Positions 20,701 through 32,600 are shown, counted from the first letter of the stretch. The stretch is DNA of 64,000 bases from Pogonophryne albipinna (GCA_028583405.1 JAPTMU010000119.1:224778-288777), one strand, 5' to 3'. A program made the numbers and translations. The notes: a model not told the origin generated them from the sequence alone.

Positions 20701-23700
20701 CATCCACTGATAAACTGCGATGTTAATAACCTCACATTGTTTTAACTTAGGATCATACCTGTGTTTAGTCTAGAAAAAGGTAAATGTGTGCATTTTATTA
20801 TAAAGTTGTGTATATTTACAGACTGTTCCAAAAACTAAGAAGCTTATAGACATCAGGTTTAAAACCAAAAGAGCTTTACAAAAAAGTAACACAATTAAAG
20901 ATGTTTGGAGTTTTATTTGAGTTATTAATTTTTATTTTTTGTCTAAGAGATGCTGATTTGAAACCATTGTTACATACAGTTACGGCATTTCCTGTTTCTG
21001 CCGGAGAGAGGGGAGTTTGTCCCAAAGCTTGCCGCTGTATTTACTCCCTCCATCTGACAGGAGGGAGCCTCGTTGAGCTGCGAGTGGCACTCCACGGAGT
21101 TCACTCCGTCACGGAGGGGGAGGGTGTAGGGCTTGGTTTGGGATTGGGCCTGAGTCAGTGTTGTGGTGCTGTTGCTTTGGTCTGGACCATAGACTGGTCT
21201 GGACCTGTGAGCTACCCACGCCCCGTTCATTTGAATATAAGAAATGGAAATGGAAAGAGCTGTGTCATTATGAAATAAAAGTCCCATGAAACAAATAAAT
21301 GTGGCAGTATGAAATAAAAGTCTCTTGAAATAAATAAATAAATGTGTATTTATATATATTTATTGCTTCATTTATTTATTTCAGAATTTGTTTCATAACC
21401 TTATTTATTTCATGGGCACATTTATTTATTTAATTATTTATTTATTTATTTAATTTTTGCTTAAACGGCATTCCATATATTTCAAGCTTGTTATGTAAAT
21501 AAGTCATTGGGCTTTTTTATTATCAACTAAGATATGTTTGAAAAATGTTTCCAACTTTAATTGACTAAAATTATTTGAAAAGTGGTCTTATTAACACATG
21601 AATACCGTGTATTATATGTTATACATTTATAGTTAAGAAGTACAATATAAGAACAATTCCTGCTGTGTTGGAATTAATAAGCTTGTTCGGCACCATATCA
21701 GGGTATACAATCATCACACTACATTCTCCATGCTTTTCCTTAATGAGACGGACAAGGAAAACTCTCCTACAGATGCTTTTAAATTTAAAATGGTAGATCA
21801 ATTCACATATCTGGGAATACAAATTGGACCCAAACTAGATTGGATTGTTCAAATTAACTATGAACCTTTTGATAGATAAAATAACAAAATCAATTGATAG
21901 GTGGATTACCTTGCCTCTATCTTTGGTTGGCAGAATAAATATAATAAAAATGAATATACTTCCTAAGATACTTTATTTATTTCCAAAATATTCCTTTACT
22001 TCCACTTAACGACTTTTTTCAGAAAGTTAGAAGATTATTTACAGAATTTATTTTGGGAAATAAACAAGCCAGAGTGTGCATGTCCCTGCTATACTTGCCA
22101 GATAATAAGGGGGGGTTGATAATTCCAAATATAACCTGGTATTATTGGGCAGCACAACTAAGGAGCATCAAGTTTTATTTTGCAAAGAAGGATATTCCAC
22201 AATGGAAAGAAATGGAATCCGAGAGCTTAAGTTTGCCTTTACCCCTCTACCTATGCTCAGATACTTTGACGAGTTTGATGAAAAATAACTAATAATCCAA
22301 TTGTCAAAAATATGATCAAGGTGTGGTCTGATGTGATAAAATGTCTTAAAGGAACTAATACATTGTCTCAGTAAAGTCCGATATGGGGAAACCAACACTT
22401 TACTCCAGGGAGAGCGGATGTTGTATTAAGAACATGGAAATCTAAGGGACTAGTACAAATTCAGGACCTGTATTTGCCCAACTCAGATAGCATGATGTAA
22501 TTTGAACAAATTAAACGTAAGTATAACATAGATCAAAAATATATTTTTAAATTTCTCCAACTAAGAATTTTCATAAGAACAAGTCAGAATGGTATTATAA
22601 CCAAACCCATAACATCTGAATTAGAGACAATTATGGCTAAGGATAGCCTAAGCAAAGTTGCTATATCAGAGCTATACGATTTAATATTGTCCAATTCACG
22701 AGAGATCCAGAAGATAAACGAAATGCATGGAGTAAAGATCTGGGAACAGATCTCCTCAGAGGACTGGGAATCAATATGCAAGAAGGCTCAATCCCAATCA
22801 GTCAACACAAGATTAAAAGTGTTACAATACAGATGGATAATGAGAACATATATCACACCAGCCAAATTACATAAATATAATAGTAATATTCCAGATCTAC
22901 AGTGGGGCAAAAAAGTATTTAGTCAGCCACCAATTGTGCAAGTTCTCCCACTTAAAAATATGAGAGGCCTGTAATTTTCATCCTAGGTACACTTCAACTA
23001 TGAGAGACAGAATAGGGGGGAAGGAATCCAGGAAATCACATTGTAGGATTTTTAATGAATTAATTGTTAAATTCCTCGGTAAAATAAGTATTTGGTCTAG
23101 GGATGCACGATATTGTTTTTTTTAAACCGATACCGATAACTTCCTGCTTCTCAAGACCGATACCGATAATAATATAATATATATATATATATATTAAATG
23201 TACCTGTAGTTTTTGCACACCTGGTGGTAAAAAAAAGACTAGTAGTGAGCAAAATGAAGTTAGAGATCATTTTAGCCCTGGGGTCGTCTCTGGCAAACTT
23301 CTTGCCTTTTTCAAAAGCCTCGTCGATAGGTAAAAGCCCCGGTGCCTTTGCAGCTGGCTTTGGATTCGCCGCTAGTTTAGCAGTGCAGGTGTCTTCGTAC
23401 GCTTTTAACACACCATCGTAGCGATGGCGATGTTTCAGGTGACTAATCAGGTTGGAAGTATTATAGCTCGTTGCCTTTTTCCCTCCTCGTGGAACTTCTG
23501 CATTGCATTTGTTAATACAAATAGCAAGCAAACTATCTAACTCTGAAACTTTGAAATAGTCCAATACTACCGACGACATGTTTGTTTACTGTCCTGGCTT
23601 CACGGCCGCACACCATTAACGTCACAGCCAGGCATGAGTTAGGGAGCGCTGGATTTGTGAAAAACTCCCCTCTTCCTAAACCACTAATACCACAGTACTG

Positions 23701-26700
23701 GCAAAACGGGAGGAGCCGAGTGAAAAACAAGCGCCCCTCATCCCAATCCACCCACACCGCAGTATTTTTTCCTTTTTTTTACCCAAAAAATATATTGTAT
23801 ATTATCGGGGCTATTAATACTGTTATCGGGATGACGTCATAATTCCTAATATCGTGCACCACTAATTTGGTCACCTACAAACAAACAAGATTTCTGGCTC
23901 TCACAGACCTGTAACTTCTTCTTTAAGAGCCTCCTCTGTCCTCCACTTGTTCTCTTTGAACTCGTTATCAGTATAAAAGACACCTGTCCACAACCTCAAA
24001 CAGTCACACTCCAAACTCCACTATGGCCAAGACCAAAGAGCTGTCAAAGGACACCAGAAACAAAATTGTAGACCTGCACGAGGCTGGGAAGACTGAATCT
24101 GCAATAGGTAAGCAGCTTGGTGTGAAGAAATCAACTGTGGGGGCAATTATTAGAAAATGGAAGACATACAAGACCACTGATAATCTCCCTTGATCTGGGG
24201 CTCCACGCAAGATCTCACCCCGTGGGGTCAAAATGATCACAAGAACGGTGAGCAAAAATCCCAGAACCACACGGGGGGACCTAGTCAATGACCTGTAGAG
24301 AGCTGGGACCAAAGTAACAAAGGCTACCATCAGTAACACACTACGCCGCCAGGGACTCAAATCCTGCAGTGCCAGACGTGTCCCCCTGCTTAAGCCAGTA
24401 CATGTCCAGGCCCGTCTGAAGTTTGCTAGAGAGCATTTAGATGATCCAGAAGAGGATTGGGAGAATGTCATATGGTGAGATGAAACCAAAATATAACGTT
24501 TTGGTAAAAACTGAACTAGACGTGTTTGGAGGAGAAAGAATGCTGAGTTCCATCCAGAATGTTTTTCTGCAAAGGGACCAGGACGACTGATCCGTGTAAA
24601 GGAAAGAATGAATGGGGCCATGTATCGTGAGATTTTGAGTGACAACCTCCTTCCATCAGCAAGGGCATTGAAGATTAAACGTGGCTGGGTCTTTCAGCAT
24701 GACAATGATCCCAAACACACCGCCCGGGCAACAAAGGAGTGGCTTCGTAAGAAGCATTTCAAGGTCCTGGAGTGGCCTAGCCAGTCTCCAGATCTTAACC
24801 CCATAGCAAATCTTTGGAGGGAGTTGAAACTCTGTGTTGCCCAGCGACAGCCCCAGCCCCAAAACATCACTGCTCTAGAGGAGATCTGCATGGAGGAATG
24901 GGCCAAAATACCAGCAACAGTGTGTGAAAACCTTGTGAAGACTTACAGAAAACGTTTGACCTCTGTCATTGCCAACAAAGGGTATATAACAAAGTATTGA
25001 GATTAACTTTTGTTATTGACCAAATACTTATTTTCCACCATAATTTGCAAATCAATTCTTTAAAAATCAGACAATGTGATTTTCTGGATTTTTTTCTTCT
25101 CATTCTGTCTCTCATAGTTGAGGTATACCTAGGATGAAAATTACAGGCCTCTCTCATCTTTTTAAGTGGGAGAACTTGCACAATTGGTGGCTGACTAAAT
25201 ACTTTTTGCCCCACTGTATGTATAAAATGTATGGAGGAAAGGGGGACTCTATTTCATTGTTTGTGGCAATGCAGTAAGGTCGAAGCTTTTTGGAAAGACA
25301 TTAAAAAAACTGTAGAAAAGATTATCTCAAAATAACTTTTGATTAATCCTGATTTTTGTATTTTAGGACTTTACCCAAAAGGTCACAAGTATACCAAGGG
25401 CGAACAAATAATCATAGATATGGGTCTTTTTGCACGCAAACAAATCTATTGCACTATTTTGGAAAAAGACCAGCAGACCAAGCGTCACATATTGGGTCTG
25501 GCAAATGTTAACAACTTTTCCTCTGGAAAGAATAACATATACTTAAAGGGAAGCAAGACTTTTTTGACAAGATTTGGAAACCATTTAGTCTGTTTGTGGA
25601 AGGTATGGAGCTAGCAGATGATGAGGATAATTGAATACTGACGAGTGTAAACCTCATAATATGATTATTTTGAGTTCGAACTATGTTCCATGAAACTGCC
25701 TTGAATTGAACCAAAGGGGCTAGAAATGTCATTCAATTTTGAAATGTAAGACCTGTCTTTGTATGAAGGGTAAGGCAAGGCAAGTTTATTTATATAGCAC
25801 TTTTCAACACAAGGCAATTCAAAGTGCTTTACAAAAAAATGAAAGACATTAAGAAAATGGCATTTAAAATCAGTCATTAAAAAGAAAAGCTAATAAAATA
25901 AACATTAAAAGAAAAAATACATGGATAAAAGTTACAGTGATAAAAGTTACAGTGCAGTCTAAGATACGAATAGTTCAATTAAAAGCAGCGACAAAAAGAA
26001 AAGTCTTCAGCCTGGATTTAAAAGTAGTCAGAGTTGCAGCGGACCTGCAGGTTTCTGGGAGTTTGTTCCAGATATTTGGAGCATAATAACTGAACGCTGC
26101 TTTACCATGTTTTAGTTCTGACTCTGGGGACAGAAAGCTGACCAGTCCCTGAAGACCTGGGAGATCTGGATGGTTCATAATTTAGCAGGAGGTCAGAAAT
26201 GTATTTTGGGCCTAAACCGTTCAGTGCTTTATAAACCAGCAGCAGTATTTTGAAATCTATTCTTTGACACACAGGAAGCCAGTGTAAAGACTTCAGAACA
26301 GGAGTGATGTGATCCACTTTCTTAGTGTTAGTGAGGATTCGAGCAGCGGCGTTCTGAATCAGCTGCAGCTTTCTAATAGATTTTTTAGTGAGACCTGTGA
26401 AGACACCATTGCAGTAGTCGAGTCTACTGAAGATAAAAGCATGGACAAGTTTTTCCAAATCCTGCTGTGACATTAGTCTTTTAATCCTAGATATATTCTT
26501 TAGGTGATAGTAGGCTGATTTAGTAACTGTTTTAATGTGACTGTTGAAACTCAGGTCAGAGTCCATGACTACACCTAGATTTCTGGCTTTATCTGTTGTT
26601 TTGAACATTGCAGACTGAAGCTCAGCGCTAACTTTTATACTTTCTGCCTTGGCTCCAAAAACCATTACCTCAGTTTTATCTTTGTTTAATTGGAGAAAGT

Positions 26701-29700
26701 TCTGACACATCCAGTCATTGATTTGTTCAATGCACTTACTCAGTGTTTGAATTGGAGCATAGTCTCCTGGTGAAATTGTTACGTAAATTTGTGTCATCCG
26801 CATAGCTATGGTAACTTATTTTGTTGTTTATCATTATCTGAGCCAGTGGTAGCATGTGGATGTTAAAGAGAAGAGGCCCCAAGATGGAGCCTTGAGGAAC
26901 CCCACATGTCATATTTGTCAACTCGGATGTGTATTTACCTATAGAAACAAAGTTGTTTCTGTCCTTTAAGTAGGATTCAAACCAATTTAGAACTGTTTCC
27001 GAAAGTCCCACCCAGTTTTCCAGTCGGTCTAGTAATATGCTGTGGTCAACAGTGTCAAACGCAGCACTGAGATCTAATAATACTAACACTGAAGTTCTGC
27101 CACTGTCTGTGTTTAAGTGGATGTCATTAAAGACCTTTACAAGAGCAGTCTCAGTGCTGTGGTTTGGACGAAAGCCTGACTGGAACACATCGAAACAGTT
27201 ATTTAAATGCAAGAAATTACTCAACTGTTGAAAAACAACTTTTTCAATGATTTTACCTAGAAATGGGAGGTTTGATATGGGCCTGTAATTGTTCATTACT
27301 GAAGCATCTAGATTATTCTTTTTTAAGAGCGGTTTAATGACTGCAGTTTTCAGGGCCTGTGGAAAAATACCTGAGTTAAGAGACTTGTTTAATAATGTAA
27401 TGTGTTTGTTTTTTATTTGTGTTTGTTTTTGGACCTGTACCTCAGTGTAATTTGACCTTGAGAAGTGCTTCTGTCTGTTTGTAACTGTACACTGTGTACA
27501 TGTGTCTTATTGTATAACATTTTAATTAAAAAAATAAAAGAAGTACAATATAAGACAAGCACAAGTTTAATTTGTGGGCCATATTCCATTATACTTTTTG
27601 AATTTGCTGAGGGCCGATTCAAAAATGGTCTGCGGGCCGTAGTTTGTACACCCCTGTTATAGGTCCATCTCTCAGGTCTCTCTATTGGCGATTTGAGACA
27701 AAGATAATCTTTTTCACTTAACTGAAAATATGTGGACACATGTTGGATTATAAAATAAACCACTTGGTAATAACAAATAATGGGCATTGGCTCTGGAACA
27801 AACACCACTCAAGAATGTTAAACCTTCTGCACAAAGGATGTCTTAAAGGTTAATTCTCTGGGCATAATGAGTAGTCTGTAAAGTTCTTGATGTTAGGTTG
27901 AAAGAGAACATAAAGTTCACTTTAATTAGCCTCTAAGACTAATGAATCACTGTCTAATTAACTCTGCTTTGTCTCTAGATGGCAATAGAAAGAACTCAGG
28001 ATTTGCTGCAATCAGTACCGAACAGCTCACTGGAGTCATTACAAAAAAAAGGTTGGAGGATACGCTGCTTCACCTGGTGGATATTTCAACATAAATAACT
28101 GTCAAAGAAATATTATGTTCATGTTATTTATATGTGTTCTGTGTTGTCTTTGGTACAGTTGAGCACATGGAGAAAGATTGGGGACATCTTACTAAAAGCA
28201 AACGCAAAGAACCAGGGAATGATGAACTCTCTGCCAAAGCAGCCAGGTATAATCGCCTTTTTTTACTACTGTGCATGAATTATATCATATTTATTTAATT
28301 GTTATGTTTTTTTACATACAAATTAACGTTTATTACTGGATTTATCTCCTGTTATTTGCTTAAATTCTAGTGATCCTGCAGTTCATAGAGCCAACGAAAA
28401 GTTACAGAAGGCTCTCAATAGGTATGTTGTTTCGATATCACTTCAGCACACACATTACATGCACCAATAACCATACATTCAATCTTAAAAACAAACATGA
28501 TGTGACCTACACATTATATTATTTTGTTCACCAGTCTGTGATTTTTTTTTTCAGGCTGCAGGCTGAAAGTGAATCTTGGGAGGCACTGTTGAACAAACAC
28601 AGGAGTAAAGCAGAGGAACTGGCAAGGTGAACATGAACACTTTCATTGAGGAATATTGTAGCAATACTGTGTTAGCGTGTGCCAATATTATCTTCTCAAT
28701 TGTGTTTCAATAATGTTCTCTTTATTTGTTTCAGGAAAGTGGAACGGGGCCAGGAAGGAGGCATACCATTAGACTCAGCATCTGTGGCCCAGTCATCACA
28801 GTACCATTGCATTCAGAGCAAACCCGACTACAACGCTCTGCTCTGTCGACAACTGCCCATGCTTCACACTATGACAATGATTGTAGGTTGGAAATTACAC
28901 TTTAACCTCTTTACTCCTAGTAACAGTACAAACTATAGACCATTTTAGCAAAAGCTGAACGTTTTTATAAATACTACATTGTTCTCACTGTATGGCGCCG
29001 TATTGTAAAATATAGAAGCTGGCTGCGGTGAGAGTGATGAAACATTAAGCAGATGCTTCTCTCTTATTGGCAGTCCATGCCAGCTTTAAGACTTTAAACC
29101 AATCAGAATAAATGTTGCCATTGGCATTTTTCCTAACCATACCTTGGACTTTGGGAACCAATAGAATAATAATAAATCCACATTTGACTTATCTGATGAC
29201 TAATTACAATATGCTTTGTTACATAGTCATAATGTTGATGTATTGCAGAAACATGATAAATGCATTTAATGGGTTTTTTTTAATGGTTTTTTTTCACATA
29301 AGAGATTTTAGTTCGGAAAATTTTTGGTGTTCTTTTGCACAAATCAAAGTTTAGAAACATATATATAATAGAATGAGAGTAAGAAGTTGTTTGCTTTTGT
29401 TGCCAGCACTGTCACTGATCACCCACACATTCATGGTTAAAGTTCTGAGTTGCTGTGTATATTCTAAACCTTAACTTATATGGATCTTTGATTTCTTATG
29501 AATATGTTTTGCTATACTACACTGTAAACATGCTGACTATTTCTCAATTATGAATGCATCAAACCTTTAAAAAGCAAGTAACATGATTTATTTATCTTTA
29601 TTTTATTGCTTTTCCATGTTATGTAATCAGTTGTTTCTTTTTGTATGTGTAGATGGACACTCAAAGTAAGATGGTTAAACAGCTTTCATCCATCAAGGAG

Positions 29701-29910
29701 CAGTTTCAGTTATTGGTGAAAGAGACAAGTGGCAGATTGGGTAAGGATTTTATTTATCTTTTATTTTTTCTATTGAATAAACTGGAATGCTGTAATTTAA
29801 CAATCACTGATTACTTTTACCTAACAGCGGCAGAGGTTGGAATCCAGGATTCTTTGCCTGACCTCATCAGGAATTTCATTGCTGCACCTTTACCCTTGAC
29901 AACTTCATAG
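17720..29910 (+). CDS. dsn1: DSN1, MIS12 kinetochore complex subunit
   Basis: A subunit of the four-protein MIS12 complex that links CENP-C/CENP-T to NDC80 at the outer kinetochore. Exons: 17720-17754, 17991-18030, 19255-19510, 19623-19696, 27979-28051, 28159-28246, 28371-28421, 28555-28626, 28735-28882, 29653-29740, 29828-29910, all in phase, about 335 residues (human 356). Residues about 87-101 read [15 protein letters not shown], the basic Ser/Thr cluster that Aurora B phosphorylates in human DSN1 to relieve autoinhibition of CENP-C binding. The following SRSIS segment and the later KPDYNALL segment also match the family. The C-terminal half is Glu/Lys/Leu-rich and likely coiled coil. The N-terminus is poorly conserved, as usual for kinetochore proteins. 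Intron 4 holds a 7.9 kb transposon stack and would otherwise be about 390 bp. Confidence 0.9.
18140..19200. repeat. Dispersed teleost repeat (ACTCAAGTA-rich) in DSN1 intron 2, apparently interrupted
   Basis: The segments 18140-18220 and 18395-18515 carry the AAGTAAAAGTCCTGCATTC and GTGGAGTAAAAGTAC / TACTCAAGTAAAGTAC motifs of a very common fish repeat. Its usual terminal part (TTGAGTAACAGTACTTAGTTAC) appears only at about 19165-19190. The unrelated block between about 18515 and 19150 therefore looks like a later insertion. The family is recognised from memory, and the boundaries are approximate. Confidence 0.45.
20170..20495 (-). mobile_element. Truncated Harbinger-like MITE, third copy in the window
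   Basis: Reverse-complement similarity over about 300 bp to the element at 41379-42013, including the shared GAAATCTCAGATTT and AACAGCCAATCAGAGTGA-type text. Its preserved terminus reads, on the minus strand, AGGCACGGACACACC and is followed on the plus strand by TTA. The opposite end is missing. Confidence 0.65.
20520..21150. mobile_element. MITE with GGCCCAATCCCAAACC termini
   Basis: The left end GGCCCAATCCCAAACCA and the right end TGGTTTGGGATTGGGCC are perfect 17-bp inverted repeats about 630 bp apart, with partial complementarity further in. No clean target duplication was seen, so the superfamily is not assigned. Confidence 0.7.
23098..23864. mobile_element. Short non-autonomous hAT nested in the Tc1 element
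   Basis: Termini TAGGGATGCACGATAT and the reverse complement of TAGTGGTGCACGATAT are flanked by a perfect 8-bp duplication ATTTGGTC (23090-23097 and 23865-23872). It is 767 bp long. On the minus strand it keeps an open frame (23579 toward 23151) that begins like a BED-finger hAT transposase ([20 protein letters not shown]) and then runs into unrelated sequence. It is therefore an internal-deletion derivative. Confidence 0.88.
24023..25000 (+). pseudogene. Inactivated Tc1 transposase (DD34E family)
   Basis: A 326-codon frame with no net frameshift runs from ATG 24023 to TGA 25000. It has four in-frame stops at 24191, 24296, 24476 and 24494. An N-terminal helix-turn-helix region ([18 protein letters not shown]) and the catalytic core are readable. 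The second catalytic Asp is at codon 24701 (QHDNDPKH). The position 34 residues further on, normally Glu, is Ala (GCA at 24806, PIANLW instead of PIENLW). It is non-functional on both counts. Confidence 0.9.
25771..27405 (-). mobile_element. L2-clade LINE fragment (reverse transcriptase) inserted in the L1
   Basis: On the minus strand, frames at 27296-26736 and 26803-26102 encode a reverse transcriptase of L2/Maui type ([48 protein letters not shown]), joined only by a frameshift near 26800. The strand's 3' end is the common fish L2 tail with AGTGCTATATAAATAAACTT (about 25785-25804). It is 5'-truncated and the boundaries are approximate. Confidence 0.82.
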
Positions 29911-30395
29911 TCCCTTTGGCTGGAGGCAAGCACAAGCAATCGATCATCTAATTGGTCATGGCTCATTATGGATTATTGATGAAGCTCATATATTTGTGTA
30001 CCTTCTGGTAAATTCACTGACATGTGATTTGAAAACTTTCATTGCCAAGTCTTTTTTCGTCTGGAATTATTATATACATTTCTTTGTCAGAAGATTGTTC
30101 TGACTTCTGTCCGCTGCATGTCTGACTGGCAATAGTTCAGTTAGTCCATGTGTTTGACCAGCAGGTGGCAGTGGCTGGCTATACAATGTTATGAGAAGCT
30201 TGGTGAAAGGCCAGAGTGGATTTTTCTGTTAGGCCTTCATTAATTGTATTACCTGTAAAACCTGAAGCTGTTAAGACTAGACTGCAAGCTGTTAGGAATT
30301 AACGAACAAGCAAATGTTTCCCAAACCTTTGTAAAAACATCCCCCCCAAACAAGTAATTGCTCCTTGTTCCTGAAATAAAAAAATATATAATCTC
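29911..30395 (+). other. DSN1 3' UTR with poly(A) signal
   Basis: About 0.47 kb from the stop codon to AATAAA at 30375-30380, followed by an A-rich stretch. No other hexamer lies closer. Confidence 0.65.
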
Positions 30396-32600
30396 TATAT
30401 TGGGAACCAACCTAACTGTTTCTTAAAAATTGAGTCTGACATTTGTATTGGAAGGACACTTTAAGTGGTTTGATTACTACACATTTATGAATATACTAAA
30501 AAGACACACAAAGAGAAGCTGAACCATGTTGGTGTGTGTATACATATAATGTTGTTTAACCTGTGAAGAAACGCCAATGTATCAATTGAAATGTACTTAG
30601 TCAACTTTGACAAATATTGAATATAAGGTATCTATAAAGTGTTTTTTATGTACATCCTTTTTACACGCTCATCCCCAGTTACATTTATTCTCTCTTTGGT
30701 GCTGCATCTATTTCACTTCATCAGTGTCCCCTGACCATTCAGGAGGAGGCCCCTCCCCCACCGTGACTCACCCCCATCTCTTGCATTTGGCTGGGTCACT
30801 GATGCAGAACGAAGCTTTGACATTGTACCAGTCAGTCAACGCTTTGTTCACTATCACTCCTATCACTTGGACTCATTAATGTTCATACTTAATTTTTCTC
30901 TGATAATAGAGAATATTCCCCCTTTTAACATCGACAACAATACATTGAGTGTGAATGACTCCCTGCTCTGCAGTTCTGAGCTCCAACATGGGGTATGCTG
31001 AATTTTTCTTGTTATTGTATTCAAGGGAGCGACTAGAGAGCAGGGGACAAGCACAGAGAAGACACGCAGGGTTGTGACTGTGAGAGTTGTGAGTAAGGGA
31101 GGATGGTGCACAGCAGGAAAGATCGATTCTTATTTAGATGAAAATGAGGCTTGATGCTTGTGGGGTGAGAGGAGGGCAGCTTTAGCATCCAAATGAATAG
31201 AAGTTTCACAGAAATTATCCTTAAATGAATCACCAACAATAAAACAGATAAAGAAGTTAACAAAGCCTCTGACAGTCTTTTTACTTTCAAGGGAAAGTCT
31301 CTCCTGACAGGGAGACTGACGAGATGATAACCCCTGCAGTTCCTCACTTTCAATTGTATAATAAACATCCTTTTAAAAACCTCAATGACCCATATCAATG
31401 GCATGTTAGAAGCCATCTTAAAGTGTTTGATTTAGGTGCATATTTGGATAAAGGTGCCCGCGTTGTGCCTCCAGGTTCTTGTTTGTTGAATATTTTTAGA
31501 AAGGTTATTTTTTCTTTATCTACCTAACTGTTGAATGTAAATAAGAATAGAGATGGGTTTGTGGCCGGGGTAAACAATAAAATGCACTGCTTGATAATAC
31601 CTCCAAGACTAAAGTGTGACTTGTACTATATGCATGCAAAGAACAATGACTGTTTATGCTTGCTTTATTCTCTATCCTTGTTGTCTCTAACTTTAGATTG
31701 ATTAGCTACAGATTGTAGTAGATGGATGTGTGGAGAGTCAGCATAAACCACTGCCAGTTTGGTTCTACTCCCTCATGCACACCCATCATCTCTTCTCACT
31801 ACAGCAAGCCTGGCTGCAGCTCTCCTCCACATCCATTCAGCCAGCCATTCGTCTTGGAAAGCTGTCTCTCTGATCTGAGTGATAAACTACAGCAGAATTG
31901 CCCAGTTTGCAAAAAACAAGGACACTTGTTTACAATCTGTGCTGTCAACATTTTCATACTGAAAACTGATGGGAAGTTTCATTCATCGGGGGTTTAGGAC
32001 AAAATGATATTCTCAGGTTGTACTGTTTTGCTTTAAGATTGAATACTGCTCTTGAAATTGCCACAATTTGCCCATACACATGAATATCTATTGACTTTTA
32101 GGCACAAATAATTAAATGACACTAACTCTCAGAGACCAAATATGTCATTTTATTCTATTAAACATGGAAAGTGGGAATAGGTATTGTGGTTTGTTAGACA
32201 CAATGCACATTCTCAAACCAATATTCGTAAACGACAGAGGCTCTAACATCTTGCTTACACAATGCTGTCTAATTGCTATATGAAGCTACAGCATGTTTAA
32301 TTTTAAAATAGCACACCTCAGTTCTTTAAATGTCCACAAGCATGCATTTGAAAGTTGTGTTGAGAAAATAATATTGTTAGGTACGGAATCTTACCTTATA
32401 TTAATGAGGAAAATGGCATGGACTAATTATAATAGGACAAGCAATGCTGATGACGTAAGGGGCTATCCATTTGTAAAGAGCGTAGAAGAGGAGGATCTTG
32501 TCACCTGAACCATAATACAGTTATAGGTTAAGGAGGGCAATGTCACAAAATTATGATTTGATGCACTGTATCCAACAAGGCACCAGCTAATACAGAATAT
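30396..32600. other. DSN1-pbx4 intergenic sequence
   Basis: Short open frames occur (for example near 31722-31997), but none shows a family motif or splice context I can support. A GC-richer patch near 30730-30870 could be regulatory. No repeat family was recognised. Confidence 0.5.

Larger units (their letters stand above)
19988..21475. mobile_element. Palindromic MITE with long AT-rich inverted repeats, nested in the hAT
   Basis: The left end TGGAATGCCGTTTAAGC and the right end GCTTAAACGGCATTCCA are complementary. Complementarity continues, imperfectly, for roughly 160-200 bp through AAATAAATAAATGAAGCAAT-like sequence. TA flanks both ends (19986-19987, 21476-21477), suggesting a TA target duplication, but superfamily assignment is uncertain. 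The interior holds two further repeat pieces. Confidence 0.7.
22900..25216 (+). mobile_element. Tc1/mariner element inserted in the L1
   Basis: The terminal CAGTGGGGCAAAAAAGTATT and its complement at the right end belong to inverted repeats of roughly 200 bp, flanked by TA on both sides (22898-22899, 25217-25218). Without the 775 bp contributed by the nested hAT and its duplication, the element is about 1.54 kb, the usual Tc1 size. Confidence 0.9.
21653..27537 (+). mobile_element. 5'-truncated L1 retrotransposon carrying later insertions
   Basis: Flanked by an 18-bp duplication AAGAAGTACAATATAAGA (21635-21652 and 27538-27555), with an A-rich tail ending in AATAAA just before the right copy. 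The interior translates in pieces to the C-terminal part of L1-type ORF2 ([31 protein letters not shown]), with several stops and frameshifts, so it is dead. The L1 reading frame is interrupted at 22900 and resumes exactly in frame at 25217 once the Tc1 element and one TA are removed. An L2 fragment interrupts its 3' region. Confidence 0.85.
19769..27656. mobile_element. hAT-type DNA transposon hosting several nested insertions (DSN1 intron 4)
   Basis: Termini CAGGGGTGTCCAAACT at the left and the reverse complement of CAGGGGTGTACAAACT at the right are flanked by a perfect 8-bp duplication TTATAGGT (19761-19768 and 27657-27664). That is the hAT signature. The element's own sequence is only about 19769-19985, 21478-21634 and 27556-27656, so it was a short non-autonomous copy. 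All the rest is later insertions. The whole unit spans 7,888 bp inside an otherwise intact gene. Confidence 0.88.

Noticed and set aside
19988..21475. AAATAAAT repeats resembling an array of short repeats
   Set aside because: They are the AT-rich inverted ends of a MITE; there are no regular spacers, and CRISPR arrays do not occur in a fish genome.
23151..23579. Possible ZBED-like host gene on the minus strand
   Set aside because: The frame lies wholly inside a hAT with its own target duplication and stops being transposase-like before the element end.
24608..25000. 130-codon frame that looks like an intact protein
   Set aside because: It is the last part of the Tc1 transposase pseudogene, with in-frame stops upstream and a lost catalytic residue.
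26102..27296. Two long minus-strand frames that could be taken for a gene
   Set aside because: They encode an L2-type reverse transcriptase split by a frameshift, so they are a dead LINE fragment.
31722..31997. A 91-codon Cys/Ser-rich frame between dsn1 and pbx4
   Set aside because: There is no family motif, splice context or composition bias; it is likely a chance frame.
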